Positions 13,801 through 28,800 of a DNA stretch of 64,000 nucleotides are shown here, one piece after another. The translations under genes and the position numbers were made by a program. The stretch spans positions 38,211,665 through 38,275,664 of the forward strand of contig OX243815.1 in assembly GCA_945859605.1 (NCBI GenBank), written 5' to 3'. Each line of letters begins with the position of its first letter. Position 1 is the stretch's first letter. The stretch comes from Lumbricus rubellus. Taxonomy: Eukaryota > Annelida > Clitellata > Crassiclitellata > Lumbricidae. The notes beneath the pieces were generated by a model. The model worked only from the letters and a program-made list of their open reading frames with translations. It was not told where the DNA came from and did not search any database.

Positions 13801-16800
13801 AGCATGGCCGTGTTAACGCGCCACATAAAGTATTGCAATTATCATTATTATTATTATTATTATTATTAACTCATGAAGACAACCTCTTGCTTGCATTCGG
13901 ATGACATTGTTGTTGTTGGCATTCTCTGGTCTGGCTGCACGATCCATAGAATTGGCGCCTGTGTTTATCATCAGCTGACGTGAGGCTGGAGTCCTCTTTG
14001 ATTGGTCAACGGTAAGACTGCGCCACCTGGGGACTGGAGGATCAGATCCATCACTCTCATTGTTCGAATCAGAGTCTATGAACGTACCATTGGCGAAGCG
14101 TTGCTGGGAATTGTGGCCTTTCGGAAAACGTCGCCTTCGTTGAGGTAGAAAGTCTTCATCAGAAGAACCCTGTAACAGTAGTTAGCCCCCAGACGAGCAA
14201 ATTAAGTTCTCTATCCATACAAACATGCATATTATTATATTATACAGGATTCTGATAAACATCTGTTTTGAACTATTTTTTATTGCAAATTACAGTTTGA
14301 AAATAATTTTCAGGCATCATACCAAATTCTGAGTCGACTAGTAGTAACACCAACAGTTTGATCATTTGACCTAAGCAGTTAACGAATTGCCATTAAGCCT
14401 GTAAAACTTTATTTAAAACTTCGTGCTTCTGGCCGAGATGTTGGCAACAAATGTAGGGGATAATTTTTTGACCTGACCTGTAGATAAATACAATATACAG
14501 TAGACAACATACAGTATATGCGTTTACTCACGAAAGTTTTCTGTCTTCGCTGTTTTGAAGCGGTCTTCATTTTGCCTTCAACACATGAATAGAAAAAAGC
14601 TCAGTAACAATTGCTACTAAGTTGGTAAGGAATATAAAAATTGGCTTTTGTGAGCAGGTCATCAATTCATTCAGAGGACTTAGCATCCTTCCCAGATACC
14701 TCAAGCCCAACCCTAGCAATAAAGAAGTTTCTGATGCTTGTAATCTGTGCATTTAGAGCACCTAGCTGAAAGAACAAGCAGATCTCAATGAAGGTTATTT
14801 AATGCAGTTGGCCTAATCACAGAAAAAGCACAACGTTCTTAGAATTGCTGGCAAAGGGAACAAGTTCACCTCAAGAAGCAGAACAATGTTTTCCGAGACC
14901 AGCCAAACCTGAGATAGGGATAAAAAAACAATGTGCAGTTGCACCACGTTCTTGTTTTAGTAGAAATTAAAAACTTTATCTGGCTCACAAAGCAAACTGA
15001 AATGTAAAACCTTAAAAATGTAACTACCAGAATCACCCAGATTCATATTTATTCAATTTGCACATAATGAGTGCCTTTAAAAAACAATGAATAAATCTGC
15101 CACAGTAGCTTCTTCAAACTAACAAGCAATTCTAGAGGTCTTACCTACGTTGAAACGTTTTTCATATGAAACATCACCCCTGCGTGGTGTGGCCGGAGAA
15201 GAACCCTTCCATGGTGCGTCCGAAAAATGCCTAGATGACTCAGGAAGTTCACCTATAGTTTAAAATTACTAAACAGTTTTAAAAAATAAACAAAAAGAAA
15301 ACCAAAAAAACCCAGTCCCACACCTCTTGGAATATTTTAAGTTCCATGAAAGAAATGACCATAGTGGGTGACCCTTCTAGTTTCAAAACTTCACCTTGGG
15401 GGTGACCCTTCTAGTTTACTGTGCATTGCTTTGCTAACTAATGTAATTTCTAGTTCTCAACAACATTTAACATCACATAGGACAGTGCTGTGATTATCTC
15501 ACTCCTTGAGCAGTGCTAAATATTATGTTCAATTACAACTGCAGTCACAATAATAGAGTGGACAAATATTGTGCTTTTCTACTTCTTTCAGACATCACAG
15601 TCATTGCCAATTGAAAATATAACACATGCTAGAAAACGAGGGGAAAAGTTGGCAACTCAGAGGTCATCGTCATCATCAGTTTCCAAAATGCATTGCAGTG
15701 GAACATAGTTTCCAAAATGCTGTTACCTATGCATTGCAGTGGAACATAATTAATGAACAAGATGTGTGTTGCTGTGTTTAAAGTCACAATCTTACAATTC
15801 AATCAATGCAACTGATGTATAAAGCCCAATTATTCATGCACTACGAGGTAAATTCACGGTATCTGTACAAATTCTGAGTACAATAAGCACTTGTAGTAAT
15901 GAATAACATACAAGCTCTGTTTGAAGGTAAAATGTACCTGAGGCACCTGGAAGGAATGGAATCACTTTCTGGCAATATTTCTGGTCCTGTACAGGTAGTA
16001 GAGGAATGATGTGATGCCATAGAACACTCTTTGATGGAGTATCAAGCAATTCCGTGACATCTTCAAGCAAATGATGGACATTCCTATAGCAACAAAATTA
16101 CAACTGCTGATCCCTGTAGCCTTATAACATCCATCTGTATTCATTAAATTACACGACAAATGTCACAGAGATTCGCATATCTTTCAGCATTTTTATCTAT
16201 TTTTTTGAAAGATCCTCCATTAAATGTCTAGACACACACATACACATGTCTAAAAATTATATACATACAGACCTCTGAACAAATATATGTATACACATAC
16301 CAGTACGTACTGAAAATATACCGTACACAATGCAAGAATGCAACATTCAGTCACCATTTTTACATAAACAATTTAGAGCTAAAATTACATTATCCATTTA
16401 TTCATTTCATATTATTATTTATCCATTTATTTTGTATATTTCTTTCACATTCTGCCACCATCCAGGTGGTAGGGCCAGTCCCAAGCCAGGAGATAAGAGG
16501 AGGGTGATGATAATCATCTTAAACCCACATCCTACAGTGTGTAAGTAAGTTGTCTGCAGCACCAATTTAATTATAAACAAAAGCAATGATCTTCGTTAAC
16601 AGCAACTAACCAGCGATAGCCTACATTCTCTAACGTAATAAGTGAGAAAGATTGACAAACCTGAATCAGAGGCAGGAGACTATCAGGTGACAACAGTTCA
16701 CCACAGTTGTTAGATAAAGCTCACACAGCATGCTCAAATCTCCAATCATTAGATTTCGAACCCACCATGCAACAGAACAGACCACCATTCTGTACATATA

Positions 16801-19800
16801 AAACTCTTCTATGTGCTAATACTACCGGTACACCTTCTCAATTCCGCCTATTGACGTATTGCAGCTACATAAATTTTACAGTCAGATTGACAACCTAACA
16901 AGTACGTCAAGCCTGAAACTCTTGTCACCTTCGCTCTTCGTATATCTGAAGGGCTTTCTTGAGCTGCGATCTCTCCCTTGAAGTCAAGAGGAAACCAAGT
17001 TGATGTCGAAACGATGAGGACAGTCTGCGAGAATTGAAATGACCAAATGACTCAGCGAAACTCTCCTGCGAATCTGTTATTTGAATCATCAACATAGAAA
17101 AATCATTTGAACACAACTTACACAGAGTGTTGGGTTTGTGTGAATCATTATATTATTGGACAAGTTTTATGTCTAGTCACCCATCACAACCTTCAAGGTA
17201 AGGTATGCTGACTCCAATGCTCAAATTCTGGACACCGTTAGCAACTACAAGTAGCACAATGTTCTTTAACAATAAACAGTATTATATATTACACATGTAT
17301 TAAATTTCATTCTGTAACAGTGAATGGCTCTCTAATAAATTAATATATAAACTGTATGAGTGTATGACTAATATAAATTACTTGTATAGCCTAATACTGC
17401 GATACATTAGCCTATTATTTCTAACTGAAATAAAACTTAATTAACTGAGTTTTGACAGGTTCCCTGCTTACAGTTGCGTTGCTTATAGCTTCAATTCTTA
17501 CCACTCGGTAACTCATCTTGGCTGTGGTTTTGATTTCTTTTCATCTTCAGCAAGCTGTCAGTCTTTCCAGGTGTAAACAATTCTAAAATGAAAGCAATTT
17601 AAGCTATGAATGCAAACTCTACAAATGACAATTGAGAACAAACATTGTGTATAATATCAAAATGCAGATTATAATCATAGTTTTTCTCTTCAAAACGATC
17701 AGTAACTGTTGCATACTAATACTGTCATTGATGCTGGTTTGAGTTGCCTAAATGAAACAAATTACTGCACATGGTTATGATTGCAAATCTGTCCAAGTGA
17801 TAATTTATAGTGTATAGTGGTAAAAGCACAATGTCAAATTTGACAGCCATTATAGAGTCCTAGTAACATCATGAGCCGTGTTATGGTGCTCTACAAATCG
17901 GCATATTCATAATTATCAGAAAATTGATGCTACTACAAGTTTACAGTTTCTATAGTTTGCCAAAATATATGAAAGTGCAGTAATAATTTATATCAACTGG
18001 ACAACTGTTGCCTTTCAGGTTGCAAATTTTTTCTTCCATAGCAGCTGCACATGATACAAGGCAGTAATTGATAGAGACCTGTGAAAGTTTGTAATGTTTT
18101 GGATAAGTTCAGTGACCCTCTAATGAAAAAATTCAAGGGAACCTGAGGAACACCATGGTGGTTAGAAAGCCAGGTTGTGCCAATTTCAACCACACTACCA
18201 AGCAGTTAATTAAGCATAGGAGAAAAACTAATCAAATATACTGACCAGCGAGTAGATATTTAGGGATACCGGCATTTTGCATAACGTATTTCTGGTGGTC
18301 TTCAGTCAGCCGAGGTAAAAGATGTTTCCAAAGTGTCTGCTTTGCATCGGTGTCTAATATCGTCATCATGCGATCAACCAGCTGAGAAACATTTCTATAA
18401 CATTAAAAATACAAAGTATTCACCAATAAATAATATTATGTCTAAATGCAAATGCGAATGCACACAATTTCAAGAAATAGTGAATGGTATTATTTCAATT
18501 TTGTACAAGCTATGAAGATAAATAGCATGTATACCAAAGCACCAATATTAGACTATTATACCAGTTTTTGCTTGCTGCATTTATTAGCATTAGCAAAGTA
18601 GTTCTCTCATACATAAATTCAGTTAGGATTCAGATAGAATAATTTTTGTGTCATTTCAGGCGTTTCCATTTATTTCATACTCAAAATTTCAAGAATTTGA
18701 TTTCAGACTGACTTTATGCAGATCGGTCACAAATAACGACAATTCTGCCCACCACAATTGGTGTCGAAGCAGCTTTTAAAATACACCTGGATTGGGCGCT
18801 TCATAAATTACCACTATACATATAAATAAACCAGTTGTGCAAGTCCACCTGTCTTCTCTGAATTTCATGAGTGTCCGTCGCATGTGGGCTTTCTCTCTGC
18901 CAGTTAGCAAGTGGTTCACTTGGAGCTGGAAGGACTGTTCACCAGAGTCTCGACTCCCCTTCATGTCTGGAAGCCAGCCTACGACCCGCTCAGGACTTGA
19001 ATCAGAGGATGCAGAGGACCCGGATGAACTGCTCCAGTTGACCACTGCAAATGGAAAACAACTTAGGCTATTTACTTGCACACGATCTAAGCAGTTACAC
19101 AAAATGTTCCAACATGATCAAATTAATTATCATAGACTAGTGACTATGATGTCTTTATAGGCATATCCAACACCATGTTTTGAACTCCACAGGATGTTGA
19201 TAAATTTTTGTTTACAACTAGTCTCTATGTGCAAATCACACTTTGAAAGATAAATAAACAGGCCTTGTCCCATACTCTGAGTTGACTAGTAGTAGCACCA
19301 ACAGTTTGATCATTTTACCTAAACTGTGGGCAGTAATTAAACAGCCTCTTCCAAACTGTTCTTTCCTTAAACTATTACAAAGTGATTCACAAGGGTAGTC
19401 AAAAATAAGTAATCATAAGCTGATGCTTCTGCAGGTGACATTTATAGACCTCAAGAACAAACTCAACAGTGGTCCTCTTGACATTACAGTCTTATAAAAC
19501 AGACTTCAGATGCTTGCTAAACTGTGTAAAGGACAAACTAAGGAGCTTCACCCAAAGCTCTCTGAGAAAAGTGATTCCAGCTGATGGCCCAACATGGGCA
19601 AAACAGTGTAGTGCTTGTGCTTCATGCACATGGTTGAAATCCACAATAATAATTATTACTAAGAATTGTTTCACAAAAATAATTTGAAGAGGCAGTAGAT
19701 AAATAAATAAATCTGCACTTATGAATACAATTAAACCTACCATCCTGATGTTCAACAAGTCCTTGAGAACCCTGGATCACTTCAAGTCTCGGACACTGTC

Positions 19801-22800
19801 CACTATCTTGGAGCAACTTAATGAGATATTCGTGACTACACTTTCTGAATCAGATGAATAGAACAAAACAAGTCATGTGATGATGACAATTAAACTGTTG
19901 TCTGAACTCAAGTTTACATGCCCGTGTAACATGTTTCGTCAAACAACAAGATATTTAACAAATACTAAGTAAATCTAAAAAATATAAAGAAAATGTACAG
20001 ATGGAGCAGCATAACAGAGGCTGAAGCAGTAGCATCACTTGCTGATTATTAGTTAACTGGACACATACCACATACTGCCCCACACTCTCATGGCATTTAA
20101 AACAGCATGCTTTGTACTATTGATCTTCTCACTGTGTTGCATACACTTATAGCCTGAATAAGTCTGGCTATTTTGCAACATTCCATGTCTATGCCAAGAG
20201 TAAATGACAAGGTTTGTCATGGAAAACAGTCTGATACTGCCACATTAATACCAGGACCATTTATACAAGTATGCAGCAGCATTAAAATCTCTCCTTCCTG
20301 CTCCATACACTCACCGGAATTGAAAGAAAGAAAATTTACACTATTTTTAAAAGTCGCACTACTTTGAGTTTTTGGCAACATGTCATATCACTGTGGCAAA
20401 AAACAACAAATCAATTTTAGCTACTCAGAAGAACAGTTTATAGTGAGACCATTGTTGTCCGCATATGCTAAGTGCCAAAAATTCCCTTGTGGCAGCACTG
20501 AGATCACTTGATTACACAACATTAGACTTGATCAGATCACTATACAATGTATACATACATTACATTACATTAGATGAATGTGATATCGTATCAGATCTGA
20601 TAAACTTATGTGCATAAAATAGGTTCAATAGGTTCAATAGGTTTTTATTATTAACCTGACATCAATGCCATTGAGTCTAATGATACCATCCCCTGGTCTA
20701 AGTCCTGCCCGGTCGGCTGGGCCTCCTGTCAAAACGGATTCTATGCACACTGGGCTGTGACCACGAAGCACGAATCCAAAACTCCCATCGACTCTGTCTA
20801 TGGTGAAGATTCTGCAAATATTACACAAACGTTGTAAAATGCAAACAACACTATAATAACTAAACCTATGACAGGCGTACCTATAGCAGTGTTATTTTCA
20901 TAATGAAAACTCAAACTAAAATAGTTAGCATTTCGATCACAAAAACTAACAGGAGAACAACAAGCAAATTTAAATTAAAGGCGCAGGAAAATGAAAAGAT
21001 ATGACTGTGTTGAATAAAACAGAAAAAGAGAACGATGCATGAATGTTGAAGGAAACCATAATTATGAAAGTTCAGAACCTGGCAATGCATTTCAAAACTG
21101 ATCAACAGTCAAGTCTTGCTTTTACAAAAATAAAGACCATGTTTTTAAAACTTAAGACCAGGATCTCAAGACCAAATCCAACACTTCTGGTCTCAAGACC
21201 AAGACTTTTAAAGTTAACTACTCAAGTGCACTCAAGACCAAAGTGCATTAGATAACGCCACACAAAGAGCGATACCGGTGGCATCTGGCGAATGGAATTG
21301 CCATCAGCCAATTTCTAGAACGACGTCACCATCCTATATCTTACATTATGGCACCTACAAGGTCCTACATGTATGTCATAGTGTGTGGCGCTGAAAACTT
21401 TCGAAAATCAATACCAGGTAGGCCTATTTTTATTCACAGTGTCATGTAACTCATGTTCCCATTAACACATAATTATGCCTAATAGCATTTATATAAAGTC
21501 TTTGGCCTAATAGCAGCCTACTGGAAGCACCAGAAAAGGAATAACTATAATTATGGCACATATAACAAACTTTGCAATTAGACCCTATTTAGAAGCTTAG
21601 GGTCTACTGTGATAGAATATTAAAACCAAAGGTCTTATTCGTCTTACCGGGGACTCGTGATAATACCTTGCATAGGCCTAACCTTGGTTCCGACAGATCT
21701 TTATACCATGATTGGTGTCGCTGTTCTTCCCTTGACGAATTATGATTAGTGGCGCCATCTGACTTTTGGTCAAGAAGAGCGTCAAACTGCGCTCTGTGCT
21801 TCAGCGGAATGAAAGATCTGAAGAACACAAATCAATAAGAGTCAAGGTCGTATAGCCTACATTGGTTTTTGTTTCAGAGGTGTTTACTCAGCTGAAATAA
21901 TTAATTAGTCAGAACTTCAGCAGCTTCCACATCAACTGTTACACAGGGTGAAACTGCCGGTTAGTAGCATGGGTGGAGTTTATCAGGGGCTAGGGGACTA
22001 AGCCCCTGACGAATGCCCGAAAAATAATTTTTGGCGGGAAAATTTGCATACGTTCTATGCATTTTCGTGAGATTTGGAAACTTGGAACCGAAAGACTAAA
22101 ATAGTTATATTTCGATCAAACTGACTTCTATTTAGCAAGAATTGCTTTTACTATAGGCTGGCATTATAAGCCTTGCCCGAAAACTGCTGCGAGTTAAAGG
22201 ACAAAAAACTTCGTCTCCGGTGGGACTCGAACCCACAGCCTCCGAATTGCATCTTCACCACTAGAAGTCCGACGCGCTATCCATTGCGCCACGGAGACTC
22301 TGACGTCTAGCCTATTTGATGAAGTTTTACGTTTGTCTAAGAAAATTAGGCCTAGGCCTAGTGTTTATTAATGCAGACGTTGACCATTATTTGTCAGTGA
22401 CAATGATGTCTAAAGTTATCTTTATCTCATAATTAAATATAATAATATTATGACCAATACGAGAATCACAGAAAAATAGAGGGATTTCAGAGTCGATTTT
22501 TTGTAGAAATGGGAGTGTGTAGTGAAGACTTTTACTATAATTGTGGGGTCCTAAGAAAGACCAGGGGCTGAACTTCTAAACTCCTTGAAATTCTCACCCT
22601 GCATATAGGTTATATATATATATATTATATATATATATATATATCCCTTATTCCTAATTATGACTCTCTGATACTAATTTATTCTAATATGACTGTAGGC
22701 CTATGGCATAGGCTACATTGCCTAAGCTTACATGTAGGCCTAGATCGCTGTAATAGAAAACAACTTCGTTTTTCATGAAGCTGTTAGCCTAGAGACAAAG

Positions 22801-25800
22801 CACTGAAGCAGATAGACTGTAGATTAAACACTGCTCATCATCATTCATGTTTAATCGTCTCATACATCGCATAAAAAATGAACTGTTATCAGTTTATCAC
22901 TTAGATCTATCAGCATCAGTCTATACTCTTCAGCCATGATAAACGGACAACTTCCATATAACAAGCAAGCGCGTCAGAGTCTCCGTGGCGCAATGGATAG
23001 CGCGTCGGACTTCTAGTGGTGAAGATGTGATTCGGAGGCTGTGGGTTCGAGTCCCACCGGAGACGAAGTTTTATATACATCCAGGCCCTGCGTCCAAATC
23101 GAAGTAGGCCTATCGATTACTGGAACATTTACAGTAGGCCTATATTCTCCACGTCGAAGAAAAATCAACAGCAGGTTCTGTTCGTTTGCTTCTAGATGTT
23201 AAGCGCAGTGAATGATAGACATAGCCTAATGCGAAAGTGGATTAGGTTTGACTCTGAAAGAAAATTGGCCCGTATGCCTAATGTAGGATAATGCGAGCAA
23301 AGATTTATCTAGCCTAAAGATATAGGCTTTGTCTTCAAGTTGTCAAGACTTAATTATGAAACAAATGTACATGTAAAAAACGCACCCATTTCTATGTATT
23401 GTATGTGCACTTATTATAGCGCCCCTTCAAGCTCTCACTACTCAGAAGCGCTCCAGAATGCAGAGCGGACACTGCATCGGAGTTTCACGCCGAAGCGCTG
23501 AGCAATTGTGAGTGAAGGACTTGCCCAAGGTCCTTACGCGGCGAGGTGGATTCGAACCTCGAACCTTCCGGCTCCAAGGCAACGACGCTACCACTACAGC
23601 ACCCCGCCCCCACGTATTACGTGGGTCCTAACACCGGAATCGCTCATGTTGTCTTCAGCTTGCGCGTTTTGATTGTTCACAGACTAGGCGTAGGGCCTAC
23701 ACCTGAGGGCCCAGGCACCTCAGTTTATGGGCAAGATTCTAACGCCAAGATTGAAGTAGGCCTACTATATAAACAGGCTGTTTATTTGTATAATCCCTAT
23801 GGTCATAGTACATGTTTGGCCATGTGATACGAATGACTTCATTCCTTTTCAGGGTGCAGCCATAGGATATGTAGGCCTACCAGAATGGTGTGTCCTACAG
23901 CGGAAGTAAAAGTTGAAACGCAGCCGACAGGATTCGAACCTGTGCGGGCAGAGCCCAATTGATTTCGAGTCAATCGCCTTAACCACTCGGCCACGACTGC
24001 TATACGTTAAATTGGGATTAAACTATTATTTAAGTCGCCTATGTTGTGCCGCTAATAAAAATTGTTGAACTGTTTTGGAGACACTTGAAGGCCATTTTGA
24101 ATTAGGCCTACATAGACTAGTTGCGCATTTTTGTACGATCTAAAATCAGATTTTGTCCAGACAGTTAATAGGCCTACCGATTCAATTATTGTCTAGGCCT
24201 ACGAACAAAATCAGCTAGACTAAACTTAATAGGCCTACTTCAACAATGAAATATAGATTTTCAATTCGGTCTAGGTTAGACCTACACCTGTTGAATGCTA
24301 GACTGCAGGCAAGCCTATAGGCCTACAAATGCCAAACATCTAGGCCGATTAGCTTATAGGTCTTAGATTTTTATAGGCTTGTCTTCCTCGGTGTTGTTTT
24401 AGTGGATGCCCAATGCAAATTCGTAGGTTTATAGTCACTTCACTAAGGACCTAAGGTATGCCCCTATAGTAAGCCCATAAAACCGACCTCTCGCCTAAGA
24501 CCTAAGGTAGCCTAGGCCTAATACAATAAGCTTACATTGATTTTACAGTGCGCCTATGCTAATCGTGGGCTGATTGAAGACATTCGACGTTATGATAATG
24601 AATCTATGAATGTTCAAAATCAAAAATGAATGAATGAATGAATGAATGAGTGAATGAATGAATGAATGAATGGATGAATAGCCTAAATGAATGAATAAAT
24701 GCGCAAAATGAATGAACGAATGAATGAATCTGTGAATGAATGAATGAATGACTGAGCGAATGAGAAAGGGTAGCCTAAAGGACTCATGAAGATTAGGTCT
24801 AATTCTTCTGTAGTGGGACTCGAACCCGCGCCCTCCAAACTCTAGGCCTCCTTGGGGTATGCATGTGCGCTTGTCATACGCAAATTTTTCTGGGTAGGCC
24901 TGTTATATATGCTAAATTATTTATTCACACGTGTAGCAACCATCCATTGCGCCATGGAGACTATAGACTAGAGCTGTTGATGATGCAATCATGTAAGCCT
25001 ACATTAGGGTGCCAATGAAATACACAGGAAAAACTAAAGTTTTGATTTTCTGAGGTCTCACCGTTTGAAAATGTTCCTTTATATATGGAAGATATTCGGG
25101 GGAAAAATGAACAAAATACATGAACATTTAGAGGCTGCACAATGCTCCTGAAGTTTTATATAGTTGTATGTGCCGTAATGCTAGTTAATTTCTGACATAT
25201 TGGTCTGTCTCGATATTGAAAATTATTAACTCTGTGGATTACCATCATTTCTGGTTATATCTGTGCTTTATATCAATTCTATATCATATGTTTTATATTA
25301 AGTGTTTATTTAATAACATCACTAGCACAGAGAGAGAAAGTAAGACGTTGAAGTCCGGGACCCGTTGACTTTAAGGTTGTGAGGGATGAAGACCGTCGTT
25401 GTAAGAGAAGGTCACCACAAACAGAAGGAAAAACAGAACAAGGAAGTAAGGTAGACCTATCATTAGGTGACAGTTCTATTGAAAATCCAGATAACAATAC
25501 AGGCTGTGATGGAAGCAGTACAGCTGAAGATGAAGACAGAGATGTAAAAATTCCTGTGGTGAAGGAAAGGACGACAACAAAGCCAAAAGTACATAGAGTT
25601 AATCCTGATGACATTGTAGTATCAGCACTGGATAGAACATAGGTATTGGACAGAAAATTTAATGCAATATTTATCCTGGCAGCTATGACCTCGTCTCTGG
25701 GCTATCGGGATTAATTCTTAACAAGGAATCTGTAGTTTTGGCACGAATGCAGCATCATGCATCTACTACTTCAATAAAGAAATCATCTTCCTTTGATGGT

Positions 25801-28800
25801 ATCCCTGGTCCTCTGATGATACACTGGGATTGTAAGATATTGCCTGCTCTATCAGATACAAGACACCGTTAATCGGCTATAGCAATCAAAGTGCTACAAT
25901 GGAGATGGTGAGATGAAGCTTCTCAGGGTCCCACAGTTATGCAGTTGTTCTGGTGAGGCACAGGCTGCAGCAGTCTTTCAAATGAATGATAAATGGAAAC
26001 TCAGTGAACGTGTCCAGCTGATGTGCATTGACACGAATGCCAGTGGCACAGACAACAAAGCGGGAGCTTGTGTCAATGTGTCACATACTGCAGCAATAAC
26101 TTCACAAGCAGCTCATTAACGTGGCATGCAGGCAGGTATCATGTACACAAACCAATTGTCGCAAATGTATTTTATACGCTTAGGACATGTTCTAGTGGTC
26201 CAAATGTCAGTCTCTTTGAAACGTTTTCTGCTGCAATGATTCACATTGACATTATTTTCATACTATGAAATCAAACCGCTGAAAGACAACTTCATGGTAT
26301 TTTTTGTCAGTAGCTGCAACAGTATCATCCAAGAGATACTCTAAGGAGTTGTAGCATTTGTCGCCGTTGTTTGTTTACCGTTGTTTATATACCTTTTTCC
26401 AGCAATGCAGGCATCCGTAGCAAATTTATATACCTTTTCCCAGCAATGCAGGCATCCGTATCAACACACCTGGAGCTTACCACAGGGCACGATGGATAGG
26501 AGATTTTTTAGACAATCTTAAAATTTATATGTTTCGCTCACAGTTTCGTTTGACAGCTTCTGAACTGACTGGGCTTAAACGTTTAACATGTTTGTTGTTA
26601 GACTAAAATTATTTCAAAGCATGGCACACATGCACAGCAGAAACTTCTGCTCTATGAAACGACTTACATCATTTCGTTGAATGATCTTGTAGTCTACCGT
26701 TGTTCAAACAAGTCCGTTGCTGATGAAGCCTTAAAAACTTTCAAGCGCCATTTGTGGCACTTGAGTGAATCACTTCTTGGTCCTGCCGTTTTTATCCTGA
26801 ACTTTCTGGTATGGAAAAAGGCGATATGGCTACAGCCCCTAGTAAGTTGGGTGAAGAAGATTCTCCGGTTCGAGTGACAATTGACAAGAATTGTATCTCT
26901 GAAAAATAGCTGTCTCGTTTTTGTGTCACGAAACACAAAGATATTTTTTACTTTCATGGATATCCTACAAGATTTCCTTTTGCAAGACTCAGGTTTTTGG
27001 AACCCCAGTAAAGCATAAAATCACAGCAGAGTGCAGGGCACAAGAGATGAAGGTGGTAAAAAACAGGTGAACGGGCGTCACATTGAAACAGATGTTCAAG
27101 TCCGCCAACACAAACCAGGAGGAGCAAAACAATATCTGCTCCAGGGGCTGAGCCATCACCAGCACTTTCAAGCACCCAAAGTAAGTTTGCTCAGTCAAAG
27201 ACTGGGCAACCAATAATATTTATCAAACACTGAAGAGACGAGGAACTCTGCATGTGTATCGTGCACAATGCACAGCATTCTGCTATAGGCCTACATAGCG
27301 GCCTACGAGATTCCATAATTGTAGCATTTTTTAAACTTCAGAGGTGTTGTGCAGCCCCTAAATGTTACCTGATTGCTTCAAAACTTTGTATGTTTCAGCT
27401 TTATGGCTAAATGAACAAAACTTAGGGGTGAGACCGAAAAAAACTCAAACTTTGTTTTTCATTGGCACCCTAGCCTACATGTAGGTCATAATACGTAGCC
27501 TAAGTGTAGGCCGATGCACAATGGTTAGGTACAGCCATGATGTAGACATCATTTACAACTGGGACAAACGGAAAATCAATCGTCATCCGTCGTCATCTTT
27601 CATCTCATCCTCGATAGAATCTTATTGTTTACTATTGTAAATGGACGACGACTGTACGTACGAGTAGACCACCTAGACCAGTCCTATGAATCACTAAACC
27701 AGGATGACCTGAACCCCGCCACTGCTTGTAGGCCTACTTTTTGTCAGTGCCAGTCCCAAACCTGGAGTAAGGAGGAGGAGGAGGGCGATACTATAGTCAT
27801 CACTGATATGAAACAGTGTCGTTAAACAACAACAAACAGGATGGTCTAGATAAACCAGGTTACCAGGGTGACCTAACCCAAGACGCCCTAACCAAAGACG
27901 ACCTAAAATTTAATCAAGACTTTCTAAATCAAGACAATGTGGATCCTTCTCAAGTGCAGTGCTTACCTCTCAACGTGCAATTCGATTGGTGAGTGCAACG
28001 TAGAATACCTCACATTAGGCTACCTGTGTTCTATTAGATATTTAGATAATTAGAAGTTCAGAACACAAACAGAGAAGTTGGTCAAAACTTACGGAAGGGG
28101 CGTTATTTGGGGTTGGGGCTAAATTTAAATGTCAGGAAGATATTAAGACTTCTAGACATTTTTTAAGGTTCCGGAGATGCCTATATTAAATACTGCAGGC
28201 CAAGAGTATACCCTATAGCCTATAGGCATTAGGCATACATGTAGTCAAATGAATTGCCGCGACCTTTGGTGACGTCATAAGCCTTTACAAAAACCGCGTT
28301 AGAAAGACCAACTTAAAATATAATTTTGAACGGGACCTTACAAACCGTTTAGCATGACAAACGAGCAAGGTTTGCTTATAACAAGCAGCCGTGGCCGAGT
28401 GGTTAAGGCGATAGACTAGAAATCTATTGGGCTCTGCCCGCACAGGTTCGAATCCTGTCGGCTGCGTTCATTTCGGACTTCAAACGTAGCCTAATCAGTA
28501 GCACTTTTCGCATCAAGTTCACTTGCGTTCACTACAGATCAAAATCTGAACCAATATATGCGTTCAAACAATGTTAGACAGTTTCAGAGCGATGGATGCC
28601 GACATCTACATAGATCTATTATTGTATTTCCTATTCGTGATAGACCAGCCATTGAATAGGTAGGCCCTATGCACATTTTTATGGTCTTGTATCGACGACA
28701 CGCACTTAGGCCTCTATGGAAATCCACGTACCGTTGTGACTCTTAGGTATGTCTAATGTGAGAATATTGAAGAAAACTAAATGCAGGTAGGCTATGGGAA

